This document shows, piece by piece, positions 22,991-34,567 of a DNA stretch of 38,115 nucleotides. The notes below the pieces were generated by a model. It saw only the letters and a program-made list of their open reading frames with translations, was not told the DNA's origin and searched no databases. The DNA is from Rhizophagus sp. LPA8_4_AMF (taxonomy: Eukaryota; Glomeromycota; Glomeromycetes; Glomerales; Glomeraceae). Each line of letters begins with the position of its first letter. Within the stretch, counting starts at the first letter, position 1. The position numbers and the translations under genes were made by a program. Location: positions 1-38,115 of the forward strand of contig JADRCO010000310.1 of the NCBI GenBank assembly GCA_021464525.1, given 5' to 3'.

Positions 22991-23975
22991 ATGATTTAGT
23001 ATAAGTATAATACATATTTAAAATACCAAATTTAGACTGTTCATAATAATTTTGGCAATCACAATTTTTTTACGTTACTATCGTTAGAAAGTTACATGCA
23101 ACGATTACTACATGAACCAATTGAATCATGTACCAACCTTACTCCAACTATACCCGGATTAATCAAAACCTGATAATTAACCAGAAATATGGGTATTAAA
23201 TCTACAAAACGATTATTGGATATATTAAAAGAACGGGGTCGTTCGTGTTGGGTATAACAGTAAACAAATATAAAAATAAATAAATTAAAAGAGAAGATTG
23301 TGCATCTTCCAAAATACAAGGAGATGAAAATGTTAAAATGAATGATTTTTAATTGAATTACTAAATTCGAATACGAATTTAATCCTAGCTCGCAAAATAG
23401 AGTAAATAAAGTTATTAAACAATGAGTCTTTAAATAACCTCCATTTTATCAATCCTTTTCCAATAAAATTTTATTATGAAAAAGAAATTGAAATTAATAA
23501 ATGTACCATTTGTATCATTTAAAAACCTGAATTTATTTAATTGTTTTTTTTTTTCATTCTAAAATTCTTTAGTAACATAAATTAACGCCAAATCTATCAT
23601 TATTTGTTATACGTAAAAAAAAAATTTTAAAGATTATAAATTTTTACTAAAAATGAAAGAAAAATGAGCCATTATCACTGAAGATCGATCAAATAATTAA
23701 TTTGGGATGACACCAAACACACCCGATAAGGTCATATGAATTCTTTAATTCTCATTGTATAATTTACTATTTTTAAATTCCGTGATCGACATGATTTAAA
23801 ACTTGTTTGTTTTTTCAAATCAAGTTAGTCCTTTTTTTTCATATTAGGTTACTCTATCCAATCCTATTTTTTACGCTTATAATTTGTCACCCACTTTTTA
23901 TTTTAACTTCGCCACAAAAAAAAAAAAATATTATTTCATTTACTTAAATACTGCATTTCTTTTAATTATTTTTAA

Positions 23976-25520
23976 ATGAATTCTTTAATTAAGAAAGTTA
24001 AGTGCGGTAAAAAACTAAATAATTTTAGAAAAAAGTTAAAAAAGTCGTCATCATCATCGTCGCATGCATCACATGTTAACGAAGGAATAAATGAGATATG
24101 TGAAATATGTAATGATTTTGATTGTAACGTAAAATATTTTAAACAAAATTTTAAAAATTGGACGAGCGGTAATAATGATGTTGATGTATATATTCAAAGT
24201 ACTCAATTATCAGCTCATTATAATGTAGATGATATATTAGAATGGATATCTTATGATAAATTTCATAATATTGAATATATTGCAAAAGGTGGTTTTGGTG
24301 AAGTATATAAAGCAAATTGGATTGATGGAATAATACATAAATGGGATGATGAAATTAAAAATTGGAAAAGAAAAGATAAAAATAAATTTGTTGCTTTGAA
24401 AAAATTAAATGATTCAAAAAATGTTAAATTTGATTTTATGAATGAGGTATTTATTATTTAATGAATATAACAAATACTTTTTTGTCAAATAAAAAAATTA
24501 CTAACATAGGTATTATTATTATTATTATTTTTTTAGATTGCATTACATAATAAAGTAAATTCTAATAGTAATATTATTAAATTTTATGGTATAACTCAAG
24601 ATCCAAAAACAGGACATTATATAATGGTTTTGGAGTATGCAGAAAATGGAAGTTTAAGAAATTATTTAAATAAAAATGATAAATTAAATTGGGAAAATAA
24701 AATTAGTTTTTTAAATGATATTGCAATTGGTCTTGAATATATTCATGAAAAAGAAATAAATCATCAAAATTTACATACTGGAAATTTATTATATATGGAT
24801 GATATTCGTATTTGTATAACTGATATAAGTTTATGTAAACCTGCAAATTTTGATGATACAAATAATAATAATGTATATGGCGTTTTACCTTATATCGCTC
24901 CTGAAATTTTACAAGGTCAAAATTATACAAATGCTGCTGATATTTATAGTTTTGGTATAATTGCTTATGAAATAATTTCTGGTTTACCTCCTTTTTATGA
25001 TGTAAGCCATGATGAAAATTTAGCTATAAAAATTTGTCATGGTCATAGACCAAGATTTAATATTGAAGTACCTCAATTAATTGTACAATTAATTAAAAGA
25101 TGTTTAGATGCAAATCCATTAAAACGTCCAACAATAAAAGAAATTACAAGAGTTATAAGTCAATGGTTGGATGGTTGGAATTGTTTAGATTTACGTAAAC
25201 AACTTAGTGAATTAGGTGAAAATAATGAATCTAGTAATATGCTACCCCACTCTTCATATGGAATACATCCAGAAGCTATTTATACAAGTAGATTACTTAA
25301 TTTTAATAACCTTCCTGCTCCGAAAAATTATAATAATTATTATGAAAGAAATGATGATATAATAACCATGGAAGATTCAGGTATATATATATATTTTTTT
25401 TTTTTTGTAATTTTAAATAAAATCAATATAATAAATATACTCTATAATTTTATAATTTATTAATTAGGACTTTCGCTTGATGATTCGGCATTTAATTATA
25501 ATGTAACGGAATGTTCATAG
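23976..25520 (+). CDS. Single-module kinase-like gene C, predicted pseudokinase
   Basis: Three exons, 23976-24446, 24537-25380 and 25468-25520, give about 455 aa. The start is basic (MNSLIKKVKCGKK) and is followed by a Ser run. Then come CEICNDFDC, NFKNWTSGNNDVDVYIQ, an intact glycine loop (AKGGFGEVYKANW), beta3 VALKKL and MNE. Exon 2 gives FYGITQDPKTGHYIMVLEYAENGSL and a complete C-lobe (PYIAPEIL, ADIYSFG, KRCLDANP). The catalytic loop reads HQNLHTGN where HRDLHxxN is expected, so the catalytic Asp is replaced by Asn and Arg by Gln. The DFG position reads DIS. ATP binding may persist, but phosphotransfer is unlikely. The tail exon is phase 1 (GLSLDDSAF..TAG) and lacks the IDISQLNIN motif of A and D. 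Only one N-lobe module is present, which makes this the simplest gene of the family here. Confidence 0.8.
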
Positions 25521-26326
25521 CGTCAAATATATGTATCGTTTGAATAGAATATAGTGTAAATATAGAATAATGTAATCTTTAATATTTTAAATTTTATGTT
25601 ATACTTTACATTTTCTGCATGAAAAAAAGTTATAACGAATTTTGAATTATTGACGAAAAAAATTTCTGGAAAACAATAATAAATATAAAGGATTATTATT
25701 AGTCTTCTGAATTTATTTATTATTATTTTTTTTCGCATAACAACTGGACATTTGTTTTTACTTTTTTAGATGCTCGTTCAAAGAATAAACATCTACAAGC
25801 GGGTTGTACAAGATTAATTATTAAATTATTATTTTTAATTTCTGTTTTTTATTAATTTTATTGTAGAAAGACTATATATCGTCTACGCTTGATGACGTCA
25901 CGTCCGGATGTCCATGTAATTCATGTAATTCCCAATTATTCCGCTCATCCCAGAAACTGAACCCATGTTTCTTAGATTCCTAATTCCATAATTTTAACCG
26001 CCATTTCGGACTTAATAATTACCATAATTATTCATAAAGTGTATTAAATTATCGAATAGACATAGAACACGTGAATGTGTCAGCACGCACGGCTCGATAA
26101 AGTAGTTATTATGCAGACGTTCAAGTAGGTACCATAGTGATTGTATTTTCTAGTAGTGTTTGTCATTATTTGTGTCACGTGATGTGGATCGAGTTTGTCA
26201 TTAGCCTGATCAAATATTCTTCACTTTGCGTATCTTCTATTTCTCCGCTTCATATTCAGAAACATATTAACTTTCACAGTTGGTTATTGCTGATTTCCTT
26301 GTATAATTGTGTTATAATAATTACTG
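25521..26326. other. Intergenic, no gene seen
   Basis: AT-rich 3' flank of gene C, then sequence with several CACGTG-like words and no credible frame. Confidence 0.35.
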
Positions 26327-27127
26327 TCATAGTTTATGGTCGTGTAATTCGGTTTTGATTTTGATTTCCTCGACGGTATTGATTGAGACGTTCGAATGAC
26401 TATCAATTTGTGGTTCGAAGTAGTTAGCCAGTTGGAGCATAGCGGACATCCTTATATCACCTTGCCGATCATTTGTCGATCACATGATCCAAATTTTTAA
26501 ACTTCTTGCAAAAGCCACAGATTTTTATTAAAAAATGGCATGGCAAAATACAATGAAATTCAAGCTAAACATAATGTCTACTGTAAATTTTGAATTATAT
26601 AATTATTAGCATAATTTTTTTATTTTGTTACAGTACAATATTCATATGTGATAATTTAGGATCATCAGACAAAAATTGGTTGGCGAAGATGAATATGCAC
26701 CGGCGAAATTTAAAACTTTGTACAAATATTCCTTATATTATACAAACTATTGCTAATATAAGACAGTAATCGGATCCATAAGACAGGTCTTTTATTAATA
26801 GGGATTTTAGTGAAATAATTCAATAATAAACTCCACGAAACTTTATTACTCAAAAACGATAAAATTTATTACACAGTAAATAAAACCAATTAACGTTAAG
26901 TTGTTTGTAAGTTTGAGCATATATTATGTAAATTCCTTTATATAACGGCGTTTATATTATGCGATATGATTTAATAAATGATCGACAAAATGATCGTTAA
27001 AATTGTGATAAAATAGGGACGTCCGCTATGCTGCCAGTTGGTTAGTGATTGCGTTAAGAATACTATTGTTATTACTGATGTTAGTGTTGATTTCTTTGTT
27101 ATTTTGAACAATTTCTTTGTTGATGTT
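26327..27127 (-). pseudogene. Relic open frame split by a Mutator-like element
   Basis: On the minus strand, 27127 to 27042 reads NINKEIVQNNKEINTNISNN and on to ITN. With the insertion (26436-27032) and one target copy removed, the frame continues open as QLANYFEP to a stop at 26329-26327 after HDHKL. The Asn/Ile-rich, probably coiled-coil sequence could be from a retroelement gag or a helical domain. It is about 60 codons, has no start, and upstream sequence has stops in every frame I read. I do not recognise the family. Confidence 0.45.
26436..27032. mobile_element. Non-autonomous Mutator-like element, 597 bp
   Basis: Imperfect terminal inverted repeats of about 50 bp begin AGCATAGCGGAC(A/G)TCC and include GATCATTT(T)GTCGATCA. 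They are flanked by a perfect 9-bp duplication GCCAGTTGG (26427-26435 and 27033-27041). Long inverted ends with a 9-bp duplication are typical of Mutator-like elements. No transposase frame was seen. Confidence 0.85.
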
Positions 27128-29159
27128 TTCCTAAGGCTTTAAACTAAAGGGTTAGGTTGTTGATCATTTCTTGTTGAGCTTTGATAATTTCTTCTTGTTT
27201 TAATTATACTCTTAAAGTTTACATTATTATCAATTTCACCAATAAAGTCCCAAACTGGATCAGTTTTTCATCGTTTTGTATGTTTGATACAAGAACGGGC
27301 TGATACTGTTTCATTTGTACCGCCAAACTGTTTAAGTTCATTAATCTATATCTCTAATCTATTGCGGTAAGGTTTATATTATTATCATCAGGAATAAAAG
27401 ACACATAAGTATCATCTAGAACTAATCCTTCAGTCATTAAGAAAGTTATAAGTTAAAATAATAATAAAGAGGTGAGATATTTTTCTAAAATAAGCTTAAA
27501 TTAACGCGTTTATAGCATAATCTAAGTTCGTACTAATAAAATGTTAAACAAGCTTGAAGCGCGTTTTGAAGCAAATATTAAAAAGTTTGAAAAAGCTTAT
27601 GCTCAAAACTCTGTTTAATATGCTTTTTGAAGCAATTTAACATCCCTAGGCTGAATTCGATATTATTATTTGATTTTGGTGATTGATACTTTATTGGGAT
27701 GGAAAGGGTTTCCTTTGACCTGCCTGTATGAGAATTAATTGGTATGGAATGATTTTCCTTTAAATGTATGTATATTAAAATCGTCTAAGTATCTTGCGGG
27801 AGGAGCTCACTGATTCCGTAATAGTTTGATGTTCTTTATATGCATTATTATCAATTGGATTTTCTGAAAAGATTCGTAAATTGCACGTTCCCTTTTTAAT
27901 GGACTATATATCTTCCTCAATTCGATAAGCATAGTTTTTTAGAGATTTTATATATTGTTTACTATTATTAACTCAATTTCTTTTGATCGTTTGTTATGGC
28001 TGTTAGGAATTTCTATTATTGTATGATGCATGGCTTGATTGCTCTGTTGATTATTGGTCCAAATTTGTATTCGAAGGTTTCTTTAATTGTTTCTATTACG
28101 TCTACTGGTACAGTATGTCGTGTACAAGTATACTTCATTTTCCTTGTTTTGGAAGTACTCGTTACATAATTTGGTTTTGTTTTCATAATCGTTGAGATAA
28201 ATTCTAAAAAAATTTTATCCAAATATTTCCATTATTTCTCCGTGGATTTCGTAAAAATTCCGTGAAAATGGTACATTCACAGATATCCGTGTTAGGGGAA
28301 AGTTTGACCATTTACGGTATTACAATAAGAATTTCCTTATAGCATCACATGTTCATAAAATCGCATGTAGGAACTTTTCGGATTCCGTGTATGCATAATC
28401 GTTATCATTTGAGAAAGATGATCTGACCGTATTTATTATTGCCTGAAAATAAAGTAGGCTGGCGTTAATTTGTTTAACCGAGTGTTCCTTTGTTCATTGT
28501 TATTATTCGATTGATTTTTGGATGATCTACATTTCTTTATTTGGATTTATGCTTTGTTGTTCGGGGTTATTTAATTCCTTTAAGATTTGTCGATTATCAA
28601 TCACGTGATTATGTTCATCTCTTTTTCCTCGTTTGTTGCTTTTTGGGATCTAATTGGATGTAGTTTGATCTTATAATGTATTTTAGCTTCCGTAAAATTA
28701 ATCTTTTTTTCCTTGTTAACCATAGTTTTTTGTTTCTTTTTCCTTTCATTTTTCTATCTTTTGTGAAGGGTACTTTCTTCTGTTAAGTACGTATCTGCAA
28801 CTACTTCGTTTGTTAAGTTCATCCGTTGTGGGAGTTGTATTATTTTTGTGTCTTGAATTCGCGCGAAAGTTATTTTTTTTTATTTTGACGTTCTTTTTGT
28901 TTGCTGTTGTGTACAACAAAATCTATTATCAATTAAAATTGATCACGTGCCTTTCATTCAACGCATTATGCATTACACTAAGTTAGCTAGTCATTTATGC
29001 ATTATGCATTCATGCATTGCATTACATCATGTTAGCTAGTTACTGGTTACTTTTTTTCATATAAAATAAAAAAATTAAAGTATAATAAATAAAATAAATA
29101 AATAGATTAGATCATATTAAAATAATTAAAATAAAAATAAAATAAAGCTAAAACAAGTT
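27128..29159. other. Intergenic relic DNA upstream of gene D
   Basis: No intact gene. A 25-codon plus-strand frame (27541-27618, MLNKLEARFEANIKKFEKAY) looks like a short amphipathic helix, perhaps a relic. At 28965-29042 there are two imperfect copies of GCATTATGCATTACA...GTTAGCTAGT. Confidence 0.35.
28200..28320. repeat. Dispersed repeat R3, copy 2
   Basis: Counterpart of 21645-21795: AAAAATTTTATCC, TTTCGTAAAAATTCCGTGAAAAT, CACAGAT and CATTTACGG occur in the same order. Confidence 0.45.
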
Positions 29160-29339
29160 AGTAGACAAAATCACCTGATTGCCACATAAGTATTGTTTAT
29201 ATAATGGCCTTACGCTGGAAATTTTTTTTTTCTCCTGCAAAATAAATTCCGCACAAACCTTATTCACTAATTTTATTTTAAATTATTTATTCTTAATTAT
29301 TTGTTCTAACTTAATTTCAATAACTTTATTGAATTATAA
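29160..29339 (+). promoter_or_regulatory. Promoter region of gene D, conserved with locus B
   Basis: Matches 13616-13766 in order: AATCACCTGATT, AAGTATTGTTTATAT, TTACGCT, TTCTCC and GCACAAACCTTAT. TTTATATAATGG near 29196 is the likely TATA box, about 145 bp before the ATG. Confidence 0.6.
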
Positions 29340-29735
29340 ATGAGTCAAATAACAAGAAAATTATGGCAATTTGATAACGATAAATGTGAAGGATGTGGAA
29401 ATGATCTTTGCTATATAAAACATTTTCAACAAAATTTTAAAAATTGGACTAGTGGTAATGATGATATTGACAAATTTATCCAAGATACTCAACTATTAGC
29501 CCATGATGATGCAAAAGAAGCATTAGAATGGATACCATACGATAGATTTTACGATATTAAATATAGCATAAAAACTGACGTATATAGGGCAAATTGGATT
29601 GATGGATATATTAGCAGTTGGGATAATGAAAATCAAAATTGGAAAAGATTTGGTCAAAATATGTTTGTGACTCTGAAAAAATTAGATAATCCAAATAATG
29701 TTATTATGTCTATTATGTTAGAATATATGAATAAG
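29340..29735 (+). repeat. Module D1 (first exon, 132 codons)
   Basis: Lacks the beta4-beta5 start because it is the true N-terminus (MSQITRKLWQFDND). CEGCGNDLC, loop SIKTDVYRANW, beta3 Lys kept (VTLKKL), ends MNK. Its last ~200 bp and intron are nearly the same as D2's. Confidence 0.8.
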
Positions 29736-32700
29736 GTATTATTTGATTAAACTTGAAATTTTAATTTCTGATATTTTACGATTAATATATTATATTTGTA
29801 GATTAACAGGCCTTATGGAATAACTCAAGATCCGCAAACAAAAGATTATATGATGGTGTTGAGTGATATATGTCAAAAGTGTAACAATGTATGTAATACA
29901 ATGTACTTTCAACAAAATTTTGCAAGGTGGACAAGTGGTAATGATAATATTGATAATTTTATCCAAAATATTCAAATATCAGCTCATTATAATGCAAAAA
30001 AAGCATTGGAATGGATTCCATATGATAGATTTGATGATATTAAATATATAAAAACTGAAGTATATAGGGCAAGTTGGATTGATGGATATATTAGCAGTTG
30101 GGATAGTGAAAATCAAAATTGGAAAAGATTTGGTCAAAATATGTTTGTGACTCTGAAAAAATTAGATGATCCAAATAATGTTATTATGTTTATTATGTTA
30201 GAATATGTTAATAAGGTATTGTTTGATTAAACTTGAAATTTTAATTTTTGATATTTTACTAATAATATATTTGTAGATTAACAGGCCTTATGGAATCACT
30301 CAAGACCCACAAACAAAAAATTATATGATGGTTTTAAGAGATAAATGTGAAAAATGTTATAGCGTATGCAATGCAATGTACTTCCAAGAAAATTTTGAAA
30401 ATTGGACTAGTGGTAATGATGATATCGATAAATTTATTCAAGATACTCAAATATTATCCCATGATGATGCAGGAAAAGCATTAGAATGGATACCTTATGA
30501 TAGATTTTATGATATTAAATATAGAAAAAAAACTGGAGTATATAAAGCAAATTGGATTGATGGATATTGTTTAAATGAATGGGATAATAAAAAGCAAAAT
30601 TGGAAAAGGTCTAATCAAAATGTATTTGTAAATTTGAAAATTTTAAACAATTTGAAAAATGTTTCATTAGAACTTATGAATGAGGTATTGTTTACTTGAA
30701 TTTTGAAAATTTAATTTTTGCCATTTCACTAATAATATATTATATTTGTAGATTAATAGACCATATGGAATTACACAAGATTTGCAAACAAAAAATTATA
30801 TGATGGTGTTGAGTAATAAATGCAAAAAATGTGATTACATATGCAATGCAATATACTTTCAACAAAATTTTGAAAATTGGACTAGTGGTAATGATGATAT
30901 TGATAAGTTTATCCAAGGTATTCAACTATCAGCTCATCAACATGCAAAAGAAGCTTTAGAATGGATACCTTATGATAGATTTTATGATATAAACTATAAT
31001 GAAAAAATTGGAGCACATATAGCAAATTGGATTGATGGACGAATTGACAAATGGGATAATGAAATTCAAAATTGGAAAAGATTTAATAAAAATATGTTTG
31101 TATTTTTAAGATGTTTGAATAATCCAACACAACTTACTTTAGAACGTATGAATGAGGTATTTATTAATAATAAGAAATTTTAATTTTACTATTTTTATTA
31201 ACAAGTTGTATTTGTAGATTAAAACAGATTATGAATTTTATGGAATAACTCAAGATCCAGAATCAAATAATTATATGATGGCTTTATATTATAACTGCAA
31301 AAATTGTAATCGTGTATGTAATGCAATACATTTTCAACGAAATTTTGAAAGTTGGACTAGTGGTAATGATGATATTGATAGAGTGATTCAAAATACTCAG
31401 CTATCGGCTCATTATAATACAAAAAAAACATTAGAATGGATACCTTATAACAGATTTTACGATATAAACTATAATGAAGAAATTGGAGCACATATAGCAA
31501 ATTGGATTGATGGACGAATTGACAAATGGGAAAATGAAAATCGGAATTGGAAACGATTTTATAAAAACATGCTTGTAACTTTGAAAAATTTGTATAATCC
31601 AAAAGATATTACATTAGAATCTATAAATGAGGTATTATTTGATTAAATTTTGATATTTTAATTCTTACTACTTTTATTAATGTAGTGCATATATATTTTA
31701 TAGATTAAAACAGATCATGCATTTTATGGAATAACTCGAGATCCAGAAACAAAAAATTACATGATGATTTCGAATTATATATATAAAAATTGTGAAAATT
31801 GTAATTGTATATGTAATGCAATACATTTTCAACAAAATTTCATAAATTGGACTAGTGGTAATGATTATATAGACGATTTTATTCAAAATACTCAGCTATC
31901 AGCTCATCACAATGTAAGTAAAGCATTAGAATGGATACCTTATGATAGATTTAACAATATTGAATTTATTGCAAAAGGTGGATTTGGTAAAGTATATAAG
32001 GCAAATTGGATCGATGGACTTATTGACAAATGGGATAATGAGGATCGAAATTGGAAAAGACGTGATAAAAATATGTTTGTAGCTCTGAAAAGTTTAAACA
32101 ATTCAAAAAATATTACATTAGAATTTATGAATGAGGTATGGATAATTTATTGCCTATAAAAATATTAAATATCTTCTAATATCATTTCTTTACCTTTTAT
32201 ATGTAGATGTCATGTCATCGTAAAGTTGAGTTTGATTATAGAATAATTAAGTTCTATGGAATAACTCAAGATCCAGAAACAGAAAATTATGTAATGGTTT
32301 TGGAATATGCAGATGATGGAAGTTTACGAAAATATTTGGACAAAAATTATAAAAAATTAAGTTGGGAAATTAAAATTACTTGTTTAGAAGATATTATAAC
32401 TGGGCTTGAATTTATTCACGAAAGCAATTTGATTCATCGAGACTTACATATTGGCAATATATTAAAACTTAAATCTAAAACTGCCATAGCAGATTTGGGA
32501 TTATGTAAACCTGTAAATTGTAATACACAAAAAAATAGCACGTATGGTGTTTTACCTTACATTGCTCCTGAAATTTTACAAGGGCAAAATTATACAAAAG
32601 CTGCAGATATTTATAGTTTTGGTATAATTATGTACGAAGTAATTTCTGGTTTACCTCCTTTTTATGATGTAAGGCATGATGAAAATTTAGCAATAAAAAT

Positions 32701-33488
32701 TTGTCTAGGACATAGACCAAGTTTTAATATTAAAGTGCCTCAATTAATTGTACAATTAATTAAAATATGTTTAGATGCTGATCCATTAAATCGACCAAAT
32801 GCAGAAGAAATTGAAGATATTTTATACAAATGGAGATGTGGTCAAACAGCAGAATTACTGGAACAAATTAAAGAAGCAGATGAAATAAATAGCAATTCAT
32901 CAAATAATAGTATGTCTCCAACCAGATTAGGATTGTATGAAACAAATTCTGAAGCTATTTATACAAGTAGATTGCTTCATTTTGGTAATCTTCCTGAGCC
33001 GAAAAATTCTGATGACTATTATAAACAAAACGATAACATAATTGGCGTTGAATTTTCAGGTATTGTTAATGAAAAGTATTTGGAATAATTAAAGAATACT
33101 ACTAAAAATATTATTTATTAAATAGTATCGTCATCTCAACAAATTGATGCTTGTCGATCAAGCATTAATGATAATAATCTTCGTAAACCCCAAAATTCTG
33201 ATGATTATTATGAACTAACCAATAAAATAATTAGCGTTAAATCTTCAGGTATTGTTTCTCAACAAATTGATGTTTCTCGATTGGACATTAATGATAGTAA
33301 TCTTCCTGAACCAAAAAATTCTGATTACGAACAAAATAATGACACAATAAGCATGAAATATCCAGGTATTAGTTTAATTCTTATAAAAGATTAAGCTTTA
33401 TAAATATTAACGAAATTAATTCTGTTAAATAGAATCTTTACGAATTGATATTTCTCAATTGAATATTAATGAAGATGGTGAATTATAA
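29340..33488 (+). CDS. Multi-module protein kinase gene D (complete, 9 exons)
   Basis: Exons 29340-29735, 29802-30215, 30277-30684, 30752-31156, 31218-31631, 31704-32135, 32207-33059, 33126-33365 and 33433-33488 join in frame to about 1205 aa. Introns are 61-72 bp. Junctions 1-6 are phase 0 and the two tail junctions phase 1. Exons 1-6 are N-lobe modules; only the sixth has AKGGFGKVYKANW and VALKSL. Exon 7 has FYGITQDPETENYVMVLEYA, HRDLHIGN, DLG, PYIAPEIL and ADIYSFG, so the kinase should be active. The tail carries SEAIYTSRLLHF, NLPEPKNSDDYY and two IDxSxLxIN motifs, ending at TAA. No signal peptide or membrane segment is seen, so a cytosolic kinase is likely. ATG 29340 is supported by the promoter shared with locus B. 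Inference: one transcript covers all modules. Alternative: several shorter transcripts or isoforms. Confidence 0.8.
29802..30215 (+). repeat. Module D2 exon (138 codons)
   Basis: Starts INRPYGITQD, CQKCNNVC, loop IKTEVYRASW, beta3 Lys kept, ends VNK. Its back half and downstream intron mirror D1, pointing to recent duplication or conversion. Confidence 0.8.
30277..30684 (+). repeat. Module D3 exon (136 codons)
   Basis: Starts INRPYGITQD, CEKCYSVC, loop KKTGVYKANW, beta3 Lys kept (VNLKIL), ends MNE. Confidence 0.8.
30752..31156 (+). repeat. Module D4 exon (135 codons)
   Basis: Starts INRPYGITQD, CKKCDYIC, loop NEKIGAHIANW, beta3 Lys replaced by Arg (VFLRCL), ends MNE. Its loop region is nearly identical to D5's. 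Confidence 0.8.
31218..31631 (+). repeat. Module D5 exon (138 codons)
   Basis: Starts IKTDYEFYGITQD, CKNCNRVC, loop NEEIGAHIANW, beta3 Lys kept (VTLKNL), ends INE. Confidence 0.8.
31704..32135 (+). repeat. Module D6 exon, intact kinase N-lobe (144 codons)
   Basis: Starts IKTDHAFYGITRD, CENCNCIC. Full glycine loop AKGGFGKVYKANW, beta3 VALKSL and alphaC MNE. It supplies the ATP-binding half for the C-lobe in the next exon (32207). Confidence 0.85.
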
Positions 33489-34567
33489 ATTATATAAATT
33501 ATCTGATAACAGATAAAACATCAATCTACTGGCACAAGATATTTACTTGTCATTTTAGTTGCTGTAATTAATTTCTACTTTTTTTTTATGTATTATTTTT
33601 CGAGATTATTCTTCGCATTATAATTTAAATTCTATTTAATGTTTAGTAGTTTTTCTTGGTAAATTGAAGAAATTATGATTTAGTATTTGTATATTTATAT
33701 ATATACTGTACATATTTTTTTTTTTTTTGCTTTTCAATAATTGAATTGCAAATTTTTTTTTTATTAGAAGTCTAAGTTGAAGGAATGATAACATTAAATA
33801 GAACCTTAAATTATAATGATTTTAAATTTAATAAAATTTACAAATTTAGACTATAAAATGTAACAAATATTAAAATGATGGATTCCGTTCTTTATAAAAA
33901 AAATTTTTTGTGTTAACATATTAATATGAAAGATTTCGATGTAAATATTTTGTACAAGGCTATTTTTAATTAAAGTATGGTACAAGAGTACTATTTTGTT
34001 ATTGTGTAATAGTATCAATGCATTAAATCGTTTAATTCGTGTTTTATCCTAAGAACGACATATTTATCCAATTGTCACTTTTATCATGAACATTAGTATT
34101 AAGAGGTATTTTTATTCCTTTATAAATTTTGGTGAATCACGAATTTCAGTTTTATCACTTTTATACTTCCAAAGAATCATCATGATACCAATTTAAATCT
34201 TCTTCAGATTATAACCTTTCACCCAATAATATTCATTTTGCAGAAACCCATTGGCAATTGTTATTAAACTGAAAGAACTTTTTTGTGTGATATTTTCCAA
34301 TTATCGCGTTTGTTACGATGTAATTGTTGTAAGACAAACCTAAGTTCCGTAAGAATATAGGTCATTCTGTTATGCAATGCATTATCGATCGCTGTTATAG
34401 TCTTTTTTGATACATTATCGGAAATATCACTCCATTTCTTTTTGTAATCGAGCGATAGTGAAGAGTCAAGGCCGGAGAGAATTTGTACTACTTTGTCCTA
34501 AATTCACAAAATAAGTCTGAATTTGGAAAGTTATGATACACAAAAAATTAACTGAATACACGCAAAA
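33489..34567. other. Convergent intergenic region between D and E
   Basis: The first ~170 bp hold the CATTATAATTTAAATTCTATT element shared with the gene A 3' flank. The rest is AT-rich with no gene recognised. Confidence 0.4.

Noticed and set aside
26405-26440. tRNA B-box-like GGTTCGAA
   Set aside because: No A-box or cloverleaf could be drawn around it.
27541-27618. 25-codon amphipathic frame
   Set aside because: Too short, with no neighbouring exon or promoter. Noted only as a possible relic.
32207-32212. Possible independent start of a short kinase at ATG 32207
   Set aside because: The ATG directly follows a TATGTAG acceptor, and the frame lacks an N-lobe without the upstream exons. It is better explained as the first codon of exon 7.
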